Source of the DNA: Rhizobium sp. Q54
Lineage (GTDB): Bacteria > Pseudomonadota > Alphaproteobacteria > UBA2966 > CAIVPW01
Length of the DNA: 44,910 bases
Assembly (NCBI GenBank): GCA_945904955.1
Contig: CAMDPO010000019.1
Coordinates: 1 to 44,910 of the forward strand
Reading direction: 5' to 3'
This document shows positions 8,653 through 19,068 of this stretch, one piece after another. Every line of letters begins with the position of its first letter. The first letter of the stretch is position 1. A program made the position numbers and the translations under genes. A model generated the notes under the pieces. That model searched no databases. It saw only the letters and a list, made by a program, of their open reading frames with translations, and had not been told where the DNA came from.

Positions 8653-10008
8653 GTGAGCAACTACGATCTCCTCGTCATCGGCGCCGGTTCGGGCGGCGTC
8701 GCGGCCAGCCGCCGCGCCGCGCTGCACGGTGCCAACGTCGCCATCGTCGAGATGGGGCGCGTCGGCGGCACCTGCGTCAACCGCGGCTGCATCCCGAAGA
8801 AGCTGTTCGCGTACGCGTCGCACTACAGCGAGGATTTCCGCGACGCGGTCGGCTTCGGCTGGGACGAAGCGAAACCCGCCTTCCGCTGGTCCAAGCTGGT
8901 CGCCGCCAAGGACCGCGAGATCCAGCGCATCAACCAGGTCTATGAGGGCCTGCTCGACCAAGGCCAGGTCACCCTCCTGCGCGCCCGCGCGCGCCTCCTC
9001 GATGCCCACACCGTCGAGATCGACGGCGAGCGCATCAGTGCCGAGCACATTCTCCTCGCCACCGGTGCGCGCCCGTTCGTGCCGGACATCGCCGGCTCGG
9101 ACCTCGGCTTCACGTCCAACGAAGCATTCGACCTGAGGAGCCTGCCCAATCGCGTGCTGGTCGTCGGCAGCGGCTACATCGCCATCGAGTTCGCCAGCAT
9201 CTTCCGCGGCCTCGGTGCCGCGGTCACCGTCGTGCACCGCAGCGAGGCGGTCCTGCGCGGGTTCGACGAAGACGTGCGCGCCTTCGTCACGGACGAGCTG
9301 CGCAAGAAGGACGTGTCCTTCCGTGCCGGCGGCCGCGTGCTGCGCCTGGGACGCAAGGGCGACACCGTCCTGGCCACTACCGACAACGGCGAGGTGCTTG
9401 CCGCCGAAGGCGTCCTGTTCGCCATGGGCCGCACCCCGAACACCGAGGACCTCGGTTTGGGCGACGCCGGCGTTACCCTGGACGCGCGCGGCGCCGTCGC
9501 CATCGACGCGGATTCGCGCACCAGCGTTCCCAACATCTACGCGATTGGCGATCTCACCCAGCGGCGCAACCTCACACCCGTGGCAATCGCCGAGGGTCGC
9601 GCCGTCGCCGACTTGCTGTTCGGCGCCGGTGGACGGCGCCTCGACTATGCGATGGTGCCGACGGCGGTGTTCAGCGCGCCTGCAGTCGGAGCCGTGGGTC
9701 TGACCGAGGCGGAAGCACGCGCCCAGGGCCACGAGGTCGACATCTACAAGTCTTCGTTCCGGCCGCTGCGCCACACCGTGTCGGGCAGCGACGAGCGCGC
9801 CCTGGTGAAGCTGGTCGTCGATGCCAAGTCCGACCGGGTGCTGGGGGCGCACATGGTCGGGGCGGATGCGCCCGAGATCATTCAAAGTCTGGCGGTGGCT
9901 CTCACGGCTGGCGCCACCAAGGCCCAGTTCGACGCGACGGTGGCCCTGCACCCTAGCGCCGCCGAGGAGTTCGTCCTCCTGCGCACCAAGGTAAAGCCCG
10001 CGGCTTGA
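8653..10008 (+). CDS. gor: Glutathione-disulfide reductase
   Basis: This is an NADPH-dependent flavoenzyme that reduces oxidised glutathione in the cytoplasm. The N-terminal FAD-binding motif is GAGSGGVAASRRAA. The redox-active disulfide is in GGTCVNRGCIPKK. The NAD(P)H-binding segment is VVGSGYIAIEFASIF, followed by a second FAD motif ending YAIGD. The C-terminal HPSAAEEFV carries the catalytic His-Glu pair of glutathione reductases and separates it from dihydrolipoamide dehydrogenases. There are 451 residues from a GTG start at 8653. It is divergent from the small lipoprotein, with a 100-base shared upstream region. Confidence 0.93.
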   Translation: MSNYDLLVIGAGSGGVAASRRAALHGANVAIVEMGRVGGTCVNRGCIPKKLFAYASHYSEDFRDAVGFGWDEAKPAFRWSKLVAAKDREIQRINQVYEGLLDQGQVTLLRARARLLDAHTVEIDGERISAEHILLATGARPFVPDIAGSDLGFTSNEAFDLRSLPNRVLVVGSGYIAIEFASIFRGLGAAVTVVHRSEAVLRGFDEDVRAFVTDELRKKDVSFRAGGRVLRLGRKGDTVLATTDNGEVLAAEGVLFAMGRTPNTEDLGLGDAGVTLDARGAVAIDADSRTSVPNIYAIGDLTQRRNLTPVAIAEGRAVADLLFGAGGRRLDYAMVPTAVFSAPAVGAVGLTEAEARAQGHEVDIYKSSFRPLRHTVSGSDERALVKLVVDAKSDRVLGAHMVGADAPEIIQSLAVALTAGATKAQFDATVALHPSAAEEFVLLRTKVKPAA

Positions 10009-10127
10009 CCGCGGCGGCCCGGCGCCCCAGGTAGCCCCAGGGACTTCTCGCGGCCCAGACCCGCTGGCAATTTGACGCCAATCGGGCGTATTAGAGGCCG
10101 CGCCACCATGCGTACGGACAGAGAACG

Positions 10128-11510
10128 ATGAAGCGCAATTGGAGCCCCGACGGCTGGCGTAGCCGGCCCGCAGCGCAGGCACCGGAGTTTCCGGATGCCG
10201 CCGCGCTGGCGCGCGTCGAGGGCGAATTGCGCCGCTACCCGCCGCTGGTGTTCGCCGGCGAGGCGCGCAAGCTGAAGGCGCATCTCGCCAACGTCGCCGA
10301 GGGCAAGAGCTTCCTGCTCCAGGGTGGCGACTGCGCGGAGAGCTTCGCCGAGTTCACTGCCGACAACATCCGCGACACCTTCCGCGTCATCCTGCAGATG
10401 GCCGTCGTGCTGACGTTCGCCGCCTCCGTGCCCGTGGTGAAGGTCGGCCGCCTGGCCGGTCAGTTCGCCAAGCCGCGCACCCAGCCGACCGAGCGTCGCG
10501 ACGGCGTCGAGCTGCCCGCCTACCGCGGCGACATCGTCAACGGCATCGAATTCACGCTGGAGGCGCGCGTGCCCGATCCGGCGCGCCAAATTCGCGCCTA
10601 TAGCCAGTCGGCGGCGACGCTCAACCTGCTGCGCGCTTTCGCGACCGGCGGCTACGCCGACCTGCACCGCGTGCATCGCTGGACGCTGGGTTTCGTCGAG
10701 CGCTCGCCGGTCGGCGAGAAGTTCCGCGACCTCGCCAACCGCACCACCGAGGCGCTCGCCTTCATGGAGGCGTGCGGCATCGACTCGCAGACCTTTCAGG
10801 GCCTGCGCGAGACGGAGTTCTACACGTCGCACGAGGCGCTGCTGCTCGGCTACGAGGAGGCGCTGACCCGCGTCGATTCGACCTCCGGCGATTGGTACGA
10901 CACTTCGGCGCACATGCTGTGGGTCGGCGATCGCACGCGTGACCTCACCGGCGCGCATGTCGAGTTCTTGCGCGGCATCTCCAACCCCATCGCCTGCAAG
11001 GTCGGCCCGAGCACCAAGGCCGACGGCCTGCTCAAGCTCATCGAGATCCTCAATCCGCGCAACGAGCCCGGCCGCCTGACGCTGATCACGCGCTTCGGCA
11101 CCGGCAAGGCGGCGGAGCATCTGCCGCCGTTGGTCCGCGCCGTCGAGCGCGAGGGCCGCAAGGTCGGGTGGGTTTGCGACCCGATGCACGGCAACACCGT
11201 CACGTCGGACAACGGCTACAAGACGCGCTCGTTCGATCGCATCCTCGGCGAAGTGCGCGATGTCTTCGCGGTGCACCGCGCCGAAGGCACCCGCCTGGGC
11301 GGCGTCCACTTCGAGCTCACCGGCCAGGACGTCACCGAGTGTCTCGGCGGCGCCCAGGAGATCACCGAGCGCTCGCTGTCGGACCGCTATCACACCCATT
11401 GCGATCCGCGCCTCAACGCCTCCCAAAGCCTGGAGCTCGCGTTCCTGGTGGCGGAAATGCTGAAGGCGCAACGCAGCGCGGCCCCCGCCAAGGTGGCCGA
11501 GGCCTCCTGA
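10128..11510 (+). CDS. aroG: Class II 3-deoxy-7-phosphoheptulonate (DAHP) synthase
   Basis: It condenses phosphoenolpyruvate and erythrose-4-phosphate, the entry step of the shikimate pathway. The 460 residues match the plant-type (class II) family, with [14 protein letters not shown] containing the metal-binding Cys, the phosphate-binding [10 protein letters not shown], the [11 protein letters not shown] metal/active-site segment, and [18 protein letters not shown] near the C-terminus. The start ATG at 10128 overlaps the TGA of a seven-codon frame (10108-10131). It stands between gor and nadE with about 80-120 bases on each side, so it is probably transcribed alone. No feedback-inhibition domain can be identified by eye. 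Confidence 0.95.
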   Translation: MKRNWSPDGWRSRPAAQAPEFPDAAALARVEGELRRYPPLVFAGEARKLKAHLANVAEGKSFLLQGGDCAESFAEFTADNIRDTFRVILQMAVVLTFAASVPVVKVGRLAGQFAKPRTQPTERRDGVELPAYRGDIVNGIEFTLEARVPDPARQIRAYSQSAATLNLLRAFATGGYADLHRVHRWTLGFVERSPVGEKFRDLANRTTEALAFMEACGIDSQTFQGLRETEFYTSHEALLLGYEEALTRVDSTSGDWYDTSAHMLWVGDRTRDLTGAHVEFLRGISNPIACKVGPSTKADGLLKLIEILNPRNEPGRLTLITRFGTGKAAEHLPPLVRAVEREGRKVGWVCDPMHGNTVTSDNGYKTRSFDRILGEVRDVFAVHRAEGTRLGGVHFELTGQDVTECLGGAQEITERSLSDRYHTHCDPRLNASQSLELAFLVAEMLKAQRSAAPAKVAEAS

Positions 11511-11593
11511 GGCGATCCGTCCGACGCGACCTGCTGCCCGTGCGCTTGGCTTGCGGGATATCCTCCATACCGGCAACCTAGACCTCGACTGTG

Positions 11594-13276
11594 ATGGCCG
11601 ACGCACTCTCCATCGTCCTGGCGCAGCTCAATCCGACGGTCGGCGACCTCGATCGCAACGTCGAGGGGCTGCGCACGGCCTTGCGCGACGCGGCCGCCGC
11701 GCGCGCCGACCTGGTCGTGGCGCCCGAGCTCACCGTCGCCGGCTATCCGCCCGAGGACTTGGTCATGCGCCCGGCCTTCCAGTTGGCCGTGCGCGAGAGC
11801 ATCGAGCGGTTGGCGCTGCTGACCGCGGGGGGCCCCGCCCTCTTGGTCGGCGCGCCGTGGAACGCGGAAGACGGCCGCCTCTACAACGCGGCTCTCCTGC
11901 TGCAAGACGGCAAGATTGCGGCGCTGCAGTACAAGCACGACCTGCCCAACTACACGGTGTTCGACGAGAAGCGCGTGTTCGCGGCCGGGCCCATGCCGGC
12001 GCCGATCCTCTTTAAGGGCGTCAAGCTCGGCCTCCTGGTGTGCGAGGACATGTGGACGGCACCGGTGGCGACCGCGCTCAAGAAAGCGGGCGCCGAGATC
12101 CTGGTGGTGATGAACGCCTCGCCGTTCGATACCCGGCAGCAGGCCGATCGCTTGGCCGCCGCGTCGAAGCGGGTGAGCGAGACCGGCCTGCCGCTCCTGT
12201 ATGTCAACCAGGTCGGCGGCCAGGACGAGCTCGTCTTCGACGGCGACTCGTTCGTCCTCAATGCCGATGGCAAGGTCGTGGTGCGCGCAGCTGCGTTCCG
12301 GTCCGAGCAGGTTGTGACCAAGTGGTCGAAGTCCGGCACCGCCTGGAGATGCGCGCCCGGCGCCGTTGCCGCGCATCGCAGCGAGCCTGCGCCTCTGTAC
12401 CAGGCGCTGGTCGCCGGCTTGCGCGACTACGCCGGCAAGAACGGCTTCCGGGGCGTCGTCCTCGGCTTCTCCGGCGGCGTCGACTCCGGCCTTACCGCCG
12501 CTATCGCCGCGGATGCGTTGGGCAGCGACGCCGTGCATGGCGTCCTGCTGCCGTCCGAGTTCACCTCGGAGGAAAGCTTCACTGATGCCGAGGAGTGCGC
12601 GTCGCTGCTCGGCGCGCGCCTGGCGACGATTCCGATCCACCCGGCGGTAGACGCCTTCAACCAAATGCTGAAGGCCGTGTTCGGCAGCCGACCCGCCGAC
12701 GTAACCGAGGAAAACATTCAGGCGCGCACTCGCGCCGTCGCCTTGATGGCACTGTCGAACAAGTTCGGCTACCTGCTGCTCACGACCGGCAACAAGTCCG
12801 AGCTCGCGGTCGGCTACGCGACCATCTACGGCGACATGGCGGGCGGGTTCTCGGTGCTCAAGGACGTCTACAAGACCGACGTCTACCGACTGTGCCGCTG
12901 GCGCAACGCCAACGTGCCGCAGGGTGGGCTCGGTCCCAAAGGCCAGGTCATCCCCGACAACATGCTGACCAAGGCGCCGACGGCGGAACTGAAGCCCGGC
13001 CAGAAGGATAGCGACTCGCTGCCGCCCTACGACGTGCTCGACGACATCCTGCGCGCCCTGATCGAGGACGAGCTGCCTGTCGCCACCGTCGTTGCGCGCG
13101 GCCACGACCTCGCCACCGTCGTCAAGGTGGAGAGCCTGCTCTACGGCGGCGAGCACAAGCGCCGCCAGGGCGCGCCCGGCGTGCGCGTGACGCGCCGCGC
13201 CTTCGGCCGCGACCGCCGCTATCCCATCACCAACCGGTTCCGCGAGGGACCGGCCCTACAGAAGAAAGTGCCGTGA
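11594..13276 (+). CDS. nadE: Glutamine-dependent NAD+ synthase
   Basis: It converts nicotinic acid adenine dinucleotide to NAD+ using glutamine as ammonia donor. The N-terminal nitrilase-type glutaminase domain shows the Glu-Lys-Cys triad in [29 protein letters not shown] and LLVCEDMW. The C-terminal synthetase domain has the ATP-pyrophosphatase loop [14 protein letters not shown] and the STGNKSE-like [14 protein letters not shown]. Its 560 residues are normal for the two-domain form. The start is probably the ATG at 11594; a GTG lies one codon earlier. It overlaps gltX by GTGA and opens a seven-gene operon. Confidence 0.95.
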   Translation: MADALSIVLAQLNPTVGDLDRNVEGLRTALRDAAAARADLVVAPELTVAGYPPEDLVMRPAFQLAVRESIERLALLTAGGPALLVGAPWNAEDGRLYNAALLLQDGKIAALQYKHDLPNYTVFDEKRVFAAGPMPAPILFKGVKLGLLVCEDMWTAPVATALKKAGAEILVVMNASPFDTRQQADRLAAASKRVSETGLPLLYVNQVGGQDELVFDGDSFVLNADGKVVVRAAAFRSEQVVTKWSKSGTAWRCAPGAVAAHRSEPAPLYQALVAGLRDYAGKNGFRGVVLGFSGGVDSGLTAAIAADALGSDAVHGVLLPSEFTSEESFTDAEECASLLGARLATIPIHPAVDAFNQMLKAVFGSRPADVTEENIQARTRAVALMALSNKFGYLLLTTGNKSELAVGYATIYGDMAGGFSVLKDVYKTDVYRLCRWRNANVPQGGLGPKGQVIPDNMLTKAPTAELKPGQKDSDSLPPYDVLDDILRALIEDELPVATVVARGHDLATVVKVESLLYGGEHKRRQGAPGVRVTRRAFGRDRRYPITNRFREGPALQKKVP

Positions 13277-14616
13277 CCGCGCCCGTCGCCGTGCGGTTTG
13301 CGCCGTCGCCGACCGGGCGACTGCACATGGGCAACGCGCGCCCGGCGGTGCTCAATTGGCTGTTCGCGCGCCGCCACGGCGGCACGTTCCTGCTGCGTCA
13401 CGACGACACCGACGCCGAGCGCTCGCGCGAAGAGTTCGTCGCTGGCATCGAGATCGACCTGCGCTGGCTGGGCCTCGGCTGGGACCGGCGCGAGCGACAG
13501 TCCGAGCGCCTCGCGCGCTATGGCGAGGTGCTGGCGGTGCTCAAGGCCTCCGGTCGCGTCTATCCGGCCTACGAGACGCCCGAAGAGCTTTCGCTCAAGC
13601 GGAAGTCCCAGCTCAACGCTGGACGCCCACCCATCTACGATCGGGCCGCCCTGCGCCTCAGCGACGGGCAGCGCGGCGTGTTGCAGGCGGAGGGCCGCAA
13701 GCCGCATTGGCGCTTCCGGCTCGACGCCGAGGACGTCGCGTGGAGAGACATCATCCACGGCGACATGTCGATCCAGGCATCCACCCTCAGCGACCCGGTG
13801 CTGGTGCGCGAGGACGGCACGCCGCTCTATGTCTTTACGTCCGTCGTGGACGACGTGGACTTCGGCATCACCCATATCATCCGGGGCGACGAGCACCTGA
13901 TGAACACGGTGCCGCAGATCCAGTTGTTTCGCGCCCTCGGGGCAGTGCCGCCGACGTTTGCGCACTTCGCGCTGCTGGTCGGCAAGGAAGGCGAGAAGCT
14001 GTCCAAGCGCCTCGGCGCCTTGGGTCTTGAGGACCTGCGCGACGAAGGCATCGAGCCGTTGGCGATCACGAGCCTGCTCGCCCGCCTCGGCAGCGCCGAC
14101 CCCATCGAACCGCGTTCCAACCTGCAGGACCTGGTTGCCGGCTTCGATCTCACCCGCTTCGGCCGCGCGCCGGCCCACTTTGACCCGGACGAGCTGCGCG
14201 TCCTCAACGCCAAGGTCTTGCACCAGTTGCCCTACGCCGTGGTGCGCGCGCATGTCGAAGAAATGGGAGTTCCCCATCCCGAGGCATTCTGGCTCGCCGT
14301 GCGCGGCAACCTCACGACGCTCGCCGACGCGCGGGAATGGGCACGCGTGGTGACGGTGGCGGATCTGCCGGCGCCCGCCGCGGACGCGGCCTTCGTCGCC
14401 AAAGCCGCCACGCTGTTGCCGCCCGAGCCATGGACGGACGCCACTTGGTCGGCCTGGACCGGCGCAGTTGCCGGTGCTACCGGAACCAAGGGGCGCGCGT
14501 TGTTCCACCCGTTGCGCGTAGCCCTGACGGGCCGCGATACGGGTCCGGAGATGAAGATGCTGTTGCCCCTGATTGGGCGCGCCCGCGCGCTCGCCCGCCT
14601 CAGCCGAGGTACGTGA
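13273..14616 (+). CDS. gltX: Glutamyl-tRNA synthetase
   Basis: This class I synthetase charges tRNA with glutamate. The HIGH motif is HMGN in [19 protein letters not shown], and the KMSKS equivalent is KLSKR in [20 protein letters not shown]. The 447-residue length fits the shorter alphaproteobacterial GltX copies. Many alphaproteobacteria carry two gltX genes with different tRNA specificities, and I cannot tell which type this is. The start is a GTG at 13273 that overlaps the nadE stop by four bases. cysS begins one base after its stop. Discrimination between tRNA-Glu and tRNA-Gln cannot be read by eye. Confidence 0.93.
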   Translation: MTAPVAVRFAPSPTGRLHMGNARPAVLNWLFARRHGGTFLLRHDDTDAERSREEFVAGIEIDLRWLGLGWDRRERQSERLARYGEVLAVLKASGRVYPAYETPEELSLKRKSQLNAGRPPIYDRAALRLSDGQRGVLQAEGRKPHWRFRLDAEDVAWRDIIHGDMSIQASTLSDPVLVREDGTPLYVFTSVVDDVDFGITHIIRGDEHLMNTVPQIQLFRALGAVPPTFAHFALLVGKEGEKLSKRLGALGLEDLRDEGIEPLAITSLLARLGSADPIEPRSNLQDLVAGFDLTRFGRAPAHFDPDELRVLNAKVLHQLPYAVVRAHVEEMGVPHPEAFWLAVRGNLTTLADAREWARVVTVADLPAPAADAAFVAKAATLLPPEPWTDATWSAWTGAVAGATGTKGRALFHPLRVALTGRDTGPEMKMLLPLIGRARALARLSRGT

Positions 14617-14617
14617 C

Positions 14618-15955
14618 GTGGCGCTGGTCCTCTACAACACTCTGAGCCACCAGAAAGAGCCGTTCCGGCCGATGCAGCCGGACTCGGTCGGCATGTATGC
14701 GTGCGGTCCGACCGTCTACGACTTCGCCCACATCGGAAACGCCCGCATGGCCGTGGTGTTCGACCTGCTCTATCGCGTGCTGCGCCGCCGCTACGCACGC
14801 GTCACCTACGTCCGCAACATCACCGACGTCGACGACAAGATCATCGACGCCGCCAAGCGCAACGGCGAGGCGATCGACAGCCTGACGGCCCGCACCGCCG
14901 CCGCCTATCAGGAGCACATGCAGGCTCTCGGTGTGCAGCCGCCAACCATGCAGCCGCGTGCCACCCAGCACATCGCCGAGATGATCGCGATGATCGAGAC
15001 GCTGGTCGTCAGGGGCAACGCCTACGATTCCGATGGCACGGTGCTGTTCCACGTGCCGTCGGACCCGAACTACGGCGCGCTTTCGCGCCAGGATCGTGAC
15101 GGCATGATCGCCGGGGCGCGCGTCGAAGTCGCGTCGTACAAGCGCGACCCCGCCGACTTCGTGTTGTGGAAGCCTTCGACGCCGGAACAACCGGGCTGGG
15201 ATAGCCCCTGGGGGCGTGGCCGTCCCGGCTGGCACATCGAGTGCTCCGCGATGGCGGAGAAGTATCTCGGCCGCACGTTCGACATCCACGGTGGCGGCCA
15301 GGACCTGATCTTCCCGCACCATGAGAACGAGATCGCCCAAAGCCGCTGCGCCCACGACGGCGCGCCGCTGGCGCGCACCTGGGTGCACAACGGCTTCATC
15401 ACCGTGCGCGGTGAGAAGATGGCGAAGTCGGTGGGCAACGTCGTCACCGCCAACGACCTGCTGCAGCGTCACGACGGCGAGACCATCCGCCTCACTCTGC
15501 TATCGGCGCATTATCGCCAGGGTCTCGACTGGACCGACGAGGTCATCGAGCAATCCAAGAAGGCGCTCGACCGCTGGTATCGCGCCGCCGGCGACGCGGC
15601 GCCGGGCGAGCCGGACCCGGAATTCCTGGCGGCTTTGGACGACGACCTCAACACGCCCCAGGCGATCGCGCGCCTGCACGGCCTCGCCGACCGGGGCATG
15701 GCGGGCGACGCCGGCGCCCAGGCGGCCCTCAAGGGGTCGGCGGCCGTGATGGGGGTCCTCGCCAAAGGCGCCGAGGCGTGGTTTCGTGGCGGGGCAGGGG
15801 CCGGCGAGGCCGATATCGACGCCCTCATCGCCCAGCGCGCCGCGGCCAAGAAGGCCCGCAACTTCGCCGAAGCGGATCGCATCCGCGCCGAACTGGAAGC
15901 CAGGAAGATCGTGCTCGAGGACTCGGCCAAGGGAACTACGTGGAGGCGCGCGTGA
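14618..15955 (+). CDS. cysS: Cysteinyl-tRNA synthetase
   Basis: This class I enzyme charges tRNA-Cys. The N-terminal CGPTVYDFAHIGNAR holds the first zinc-ligand Cys and the HIGH motif (HIGN). HIECSAMAEKYLG and FPHHENEIAQS carry the remaining zinc ligands. EKMAKSVGN is the KMSKS loop. The C-terminal helical segment AAAKKARNFAEADRIRAELE is typical. I selected the GTG at 14618, giving 445 residues that begin VALVLYNTLSHQKEPF, as in homologues; a longer frame would overlap gltX without support. The stop overlaps the cimA start in GTGA. Confidence 0.96.
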   Translation: MALVLYNTLSHQKEPFRPMQPDSVGMYACGPTVYDFAHIGNARMAVVFDLLYRVLRRRYARVTYVRNITDVDDKIIDAAKRNGEAIDSLTARTAAAYQEHMQALGVQPPTMQPRATQHIAEMIAMIETLVVRGNAYDSDGTVLFHVPSDPNYGALSRQDRDGMIAGARVEVASYKRDPADFVLWKPSTPEQPGWDSPWGRGRPGWHIECSAMAEKYLGRTFDIHGGGQDLIFPHHENEIAQSRCAHDGAPLARTWVHNGFITVRGEKMAKSVGNVVTANDLLQRHDGETIRLTLLSAHYRQGLDWTDEVIEQSKKALDRWYRAAGDAAPGEPDPEFLAALDDDLNTPQAIARLHGLADRGMAGDAGAQAALKGSAAVMGVLAKGAEAWFRGGAGAGEADIDALIAQRAAAKKARNFAEADRIRAELEARKIVLEDSAKGTTWRRA

Positions 15956-17571
15956 AGCGCGAACGCCTCTACCTGTTCGACACGACCCTGCGCGACGGTG
16001 CGCAGAGCCAGGGCGTGGCGTTCACGGTTGAGGACAAGCGCGCCATCGCCGAGGCGCTCGACGGCATCGGCCTCGACTATGTCGAGGGCGGCTGGCCGGG
16101 CGCCAATCCGACCGACACCGCGTTCTTCGCCGCACCGCCCAAGCTCAAGCGCGCCAAGATGACCGCGTTCGGCATGACGCGCCGTCCCGGTCGCAGCGCC
16201 TCCAACGATCCCGGTCTCAAGGCAGTCCTCGACGCCGAGGTACCGGCGGCCTGTCTGGTCGGCAAGACCTGGGACTGGCAGGTCGAGCTCGCCCTCGGCA
16301 CGACGTTGGACGAGGCGGTCAAGCTCATCGGCGACAGCATCGCCACAGCCGTGGCGCGCGGCCGCGAAGCGATGCTCGACGCCGAGCACTTCTTCGACGG
16401 CTACAAGGCCAACCCGAAATTCACGCTCGATTGCGCGCGTGCCGCGCTCGACGCCGGCGCGCGCTGGATCGTGCTGTGCGACACCAACGGCGGCACCCTG
16501 CCGCACGAGGTCGAGCGCATCGTGACGGAAGTTACGAAGCATATCCCGAGTGACCGCCTCGGCATCCACGCCCAGAACGATACGGACAACGCGGTGGCCA
16601 ACAGCCTCGCGGCGGTGCGCGCCGGCGTACGTCAGGTGCAGGGCACTCTCAATGGCATCGGCGAGCGCTGCGGCAACGCCAACCTCGTCTCGATCATCCC
16701 GACGCTGCTGCTCAAGAAAGACTTCGCCGAGCGCTTCGAGACCGGCGTCACGCGCGGCGGCCTGGAGCAACTGACCCACGTCTCCCGCCTGCTCGACGAG
16801 CGGCTGAACCGCGCGCCCAACATCCATGCACCCTACGTCGGCGATGCCGCCTTTGCGCACAAGGGCGGCCTACACGGCTCGGCCGTGGCCAAGGATCCGC
16901 GCACCTACGAGCATGTGCCGCCCGAGACGATCGGCAACCGGCGCCATGTGCTGGTGTCGGATCAGGCCGGCAAAGCCAACGTCGTGCTGCGGCTGAAGGA
17001 GGTCGGCATCGAGGTCGCGCCGGACGACGCGCGCCTCACCAACCTCATCACCGATATGAAAGAGCGCGAGCACCAGGGGTACTCGTACGACGATGCCCCG
17101 GCGAGCTTCGAGCTCATGGCGCTGCGCGCCCTCGGCCGCATCCCCGAGTATTTCCATGTGGCGAGCTTCCGGGTGATCGTCGAGCGCCGCTACAACCAGC
17201 GCGGCGACCTCGTCACGACGTCCGACGCGATGGTGAAGAGCATCGTCGACGGCGAGACGCTGCTGTCGGTGGGCGAGGGCAACGGCCCGGTCAACGCTCT
17301 CGACCACGCCCTGCGCCAGGAACTCGGCAAGTACTCCGCCTACCTCGCCGACCTCGAGCTTGTCGACTTCAAGGTGCGCATCCTCACCCAGGGCACCGCC
17401 GCAGTGACGCGCGTCATGATCGAGAGCCGCGACGCCAAGGGGCACCGCTGGGGCACCGTCGGCGTTTCCGCCAACATCATCGACGCGTCGTTCCAGGCCC
17501 TGTTCGACTCGATCGTCTACAAGCTCTATCGCTCGGGCGCGCCCGCCGCGGTGATCAAGGCGGCCGAGTAG
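15952..17571 (+). CDS. cimA: (R)-citramalate synthase
   Basis: It condenses pyruvate and acetyl-CoA to citramalate, opening a threonine-independent route to isoleucine. The N-terminal TIM barrel has the metal-binding LFDTTLRDGAQSQG, HAQNDTDNAVANSLAAV and GTLNGIGERCGNANL. The C-terminal third (RVIVERRYNQRGD onwards) is the LeuA-type allosteric dimer domain. The length of 539 residues suits CimA better than 2-isopropylmalate synthase. The start is the GTG at 15952, with a GGAGG five bases upstream and overlapping the cysS stop; a GTG at 15940 is the alternative. A homologous enzyme with unusual substrate preference remains possible. Confidence 0.93.
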   Translation: MKRERLYLFDTTLRDGAQSQGVAFTVEDKRAIAEALDGIGLDYVEGGWPGANPTDTAFFAAPPKLKRAKMTAFGMTRRPGRSASNDPGLKAVLDAEVPAACLVGKTWDWQVELALGTTLDEAVKLIGDSIATAVARGREAMLDAEHFFDGYKANPKFTLDCARAALDAGARWIVLCDTNGGTLPHEVERIVTEVTKHIPSDRLGIHAQNDTDNAVANSLAAVRAGVRQVQGTLNGIGERCGNANLVSIIPTLLLKKDFAERFETGVTRGGLEQLTHVSRLLDERLNRAPNIHAPYVGDAAFAHKGGLHGSAVAKDPRTYEHVPPETIGNRRHVLVSDQAGKANVVLRLKEVGIEVAPDDARLTNLITDMKEREHQGYSYDDAPASFELMALRALGRIPEYFHVASFRVIVERRYNQRGDLVTTSDAMVKSIVDGETLLSVGEGNGPVNALDHALRQELGKYSAYLADLELVDFKVRILTQGTAAVTRVMIESRDAKGHRWGTVGVSANIIDASFQALFDSIVYKLYRSGAPAAVIKAAE

Positions 17572-17574
17572 GTC

Positions 17575-18180
17575 GTGTCTGCGCTCCCGTCCTTCGAGGA
17601 GTTTGCTGCCGTCGTCCGCGACTGGCAGGAGGGCATCGCTATCCTCACCGGCTTCCTGCTGTTGGTGGTTGCCTACGTTACTAACGCGCGAATCACGCGC
17701 CGGCGCGAGGCCGAGCGCCGCCTCAACGAGACGCGCGCCATCCTGGCCGCGCTCTACGGCGAGATCGTCGTCTTGCGCGAGAAAGTCGCGGTCGTGGCGC
17801 GCCTGGTGGCCGACAAGGCCATGCGTCATCAGGCCGACCTCGGCGAGCAGTTCATCTCGGAGAACATGCCACCGGCGCCGGTGTTGTTCGAGCGCCTGGT
17901 GGACAAGGTCGGCGTGCTGCCGTCGGCCTATGTCCTGCGCATTATCAGCTTCTATGCGAGCTACGAGGAGGCGCGCAGCGGTCTGCGCATGCTGGCGCCG
18001 CACAACGGCCTGTCGTTCGCCGCCACCACCTTCCTGAATCCCGCCATCATGGCGGTGCGCGAGACCGAGCCCATGCTGCGCCGCATGGAATCCGAAGTGG
18101 GCGCCGAGCGCGCCCCGGACTGCGATCTCGGCGATGCCGAGAACGTGGTCGACATGCTCGAAAAGCAGTTCCGTCGCTAG
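17575..18180 (+). CDS. Membrane-anchored protein of unknown function
   Basis: This GTG-started, 201-residue protein lies three bases after cimA and four before the transporter gene, so it is part of the operon. A single hydrophobic segment (about residues 20-38, GIAILTGFLLLVVAYVTNA) is followed by a charged Arg/Glu-rich region that could form a coiled coil (ITRRREAERRLNETRAILAALYGEIVVL). The rest is a soluble helical domain ending in a basic RR. This layout suggests an inner-membrane anchor with a cytoplasmic helical domain. I do not recognise a family or enzymatic motif. Confidence 0.8.
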   Translation: MSALPSFEEFAAVVRDWQEGIAILTGFLLLVVAYVTNARITRRREAERRLNETRAILAALYGEIVVLREKVAVVARLVADKAMRHQADLGEQFISENMPPAPVLFERLVDKVGVLPSAYVLRIISFYASYEEARSGLRMLAPHNGLSFAATTFLNPAIMAVRETEPMLRRMESEVGAERAPDCDLGDAENVVDMLEKQFRR

Positions 18181-18184
18181 CCCT

Positions 18185-19066
18185 GTGAGCGAGACATCCC
18201 CGGCGCGCGCCGGCGTCGCCTATGCGTTCGCCGCCATCGCCGTGTGGGGCTTCATTCCGCTGCTCTACGATGTGCTGCGGCCGATCCCCCCCGGCGAGGT
18301 CTTGGCGCACCGGGCGCTGTGGTCGCTGGCGATCGTGCTGGTCCTATGTTGGATCAAGGACCGGGCGCAGCTGTTGCGCGTGCATCTCGTCGATCGCAAA
18401 GCGCTGCTGCTCCTCGCCGCAACGGCGCTCCTGATCGCGTCGAACTGGCTCGGCTTCATCTTCGCCGTCAACCGCGAGCAGGTGCTGCAGGCGAGTCTCG
18501 GCTACTTCATCAGCCCGCTGTTCACCGTGCTGCTCGGTATCGTGCTGCTGCGCGAGCGCCTCACCTGGCAGCAGTCGGCGGCGGTCGCGCTGGCGTTGGC
18601 CGGCGTGGTCAACCACGCAGTCGCCTTCGGCGCGTGGCCGTGGATCGCGCTGTGGTTGGCCAGCTCGTTCGCGATCTACTCGTACCTGCGCAAGATCGCC
18701 CAGCCGTCGTCCCTGGAAGGCCTGACCATCGAGGTGCTGTGGCTGGCGCCGTTCGCCGTCGCGTACCTGGCGTTTTCCGGCGGCGCCGGCGTATTCGGTG
18801 GCGACAACGTCGGCCTCAGCCTGGCGCTGGTGCTGGCCGGCATCACGACGGCCCTGCCGCTGGTATGGTTCACCGCGGCGGCGCGGCGGCTGCGGCTTGC
18901 CACCATCGGCATCCTGCAGTTCCTGTCGCCTTCGATTCAATTCGTCCTCGCCGTGACCTATTTCGGCGAGGCATTCGCAACGGCGGACATGGTGACCTTC
19001 GGCTGCATCTGGGCGGCGCTCGCCCTCTATGCGTGGCCCCGCGCCGCGCGGGTGCAGGCGGCATAG
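18185..19066 (+). CDS. rarD: RarD-type EamA/DMT family transporter
   Basis: The 293-residue protein has about ten hydrophobic segments arranged as two EamA repeats, the architecture of drug/metabolite permeases in the inner membrane. The N-terminal region reads WGFIPLLYDVLRPIPPGEVLAHRALWS, which matches the RarD group (formerly annotated as chloramphenicol-sensitive proteins). SNWLGFIFAVNREQVLQASLGYFISPL is also characteristic. The GTG start at 18185 lies four bases after the preceding stop; earlier codons in the frame overlap that gene. The substrate is unknown, and an amino-acid or metabolite export role is a family-level guess. Confidence 0.85.
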   Translation: MSETSPARAGVAYAFAAIAVWGFIPLLYDVLRPIPPGEVLAHRALWSLAIVLVLCWIKDRAQLLRVHLVDRKALLLLAATALLIASNWLGFIFAVNREQVLQASLGYFISPLFTVLLGIVLLRERLTWQQSAAVALALAGVVNHAVAFGAWPWIALWLASSFAIYSYLRKIAQPSSLEGLTIEVLWLAPFAVAYLAFSGGAGVFGGDNVGLSLALVLAGITTALPLVWFTAAARRLRLATIGILQFLSPSIQFVLAVTYFGEAFATADMVTFGCIWAALALYAWPRAARVQAA

Positions 19067-19068
19067 CC

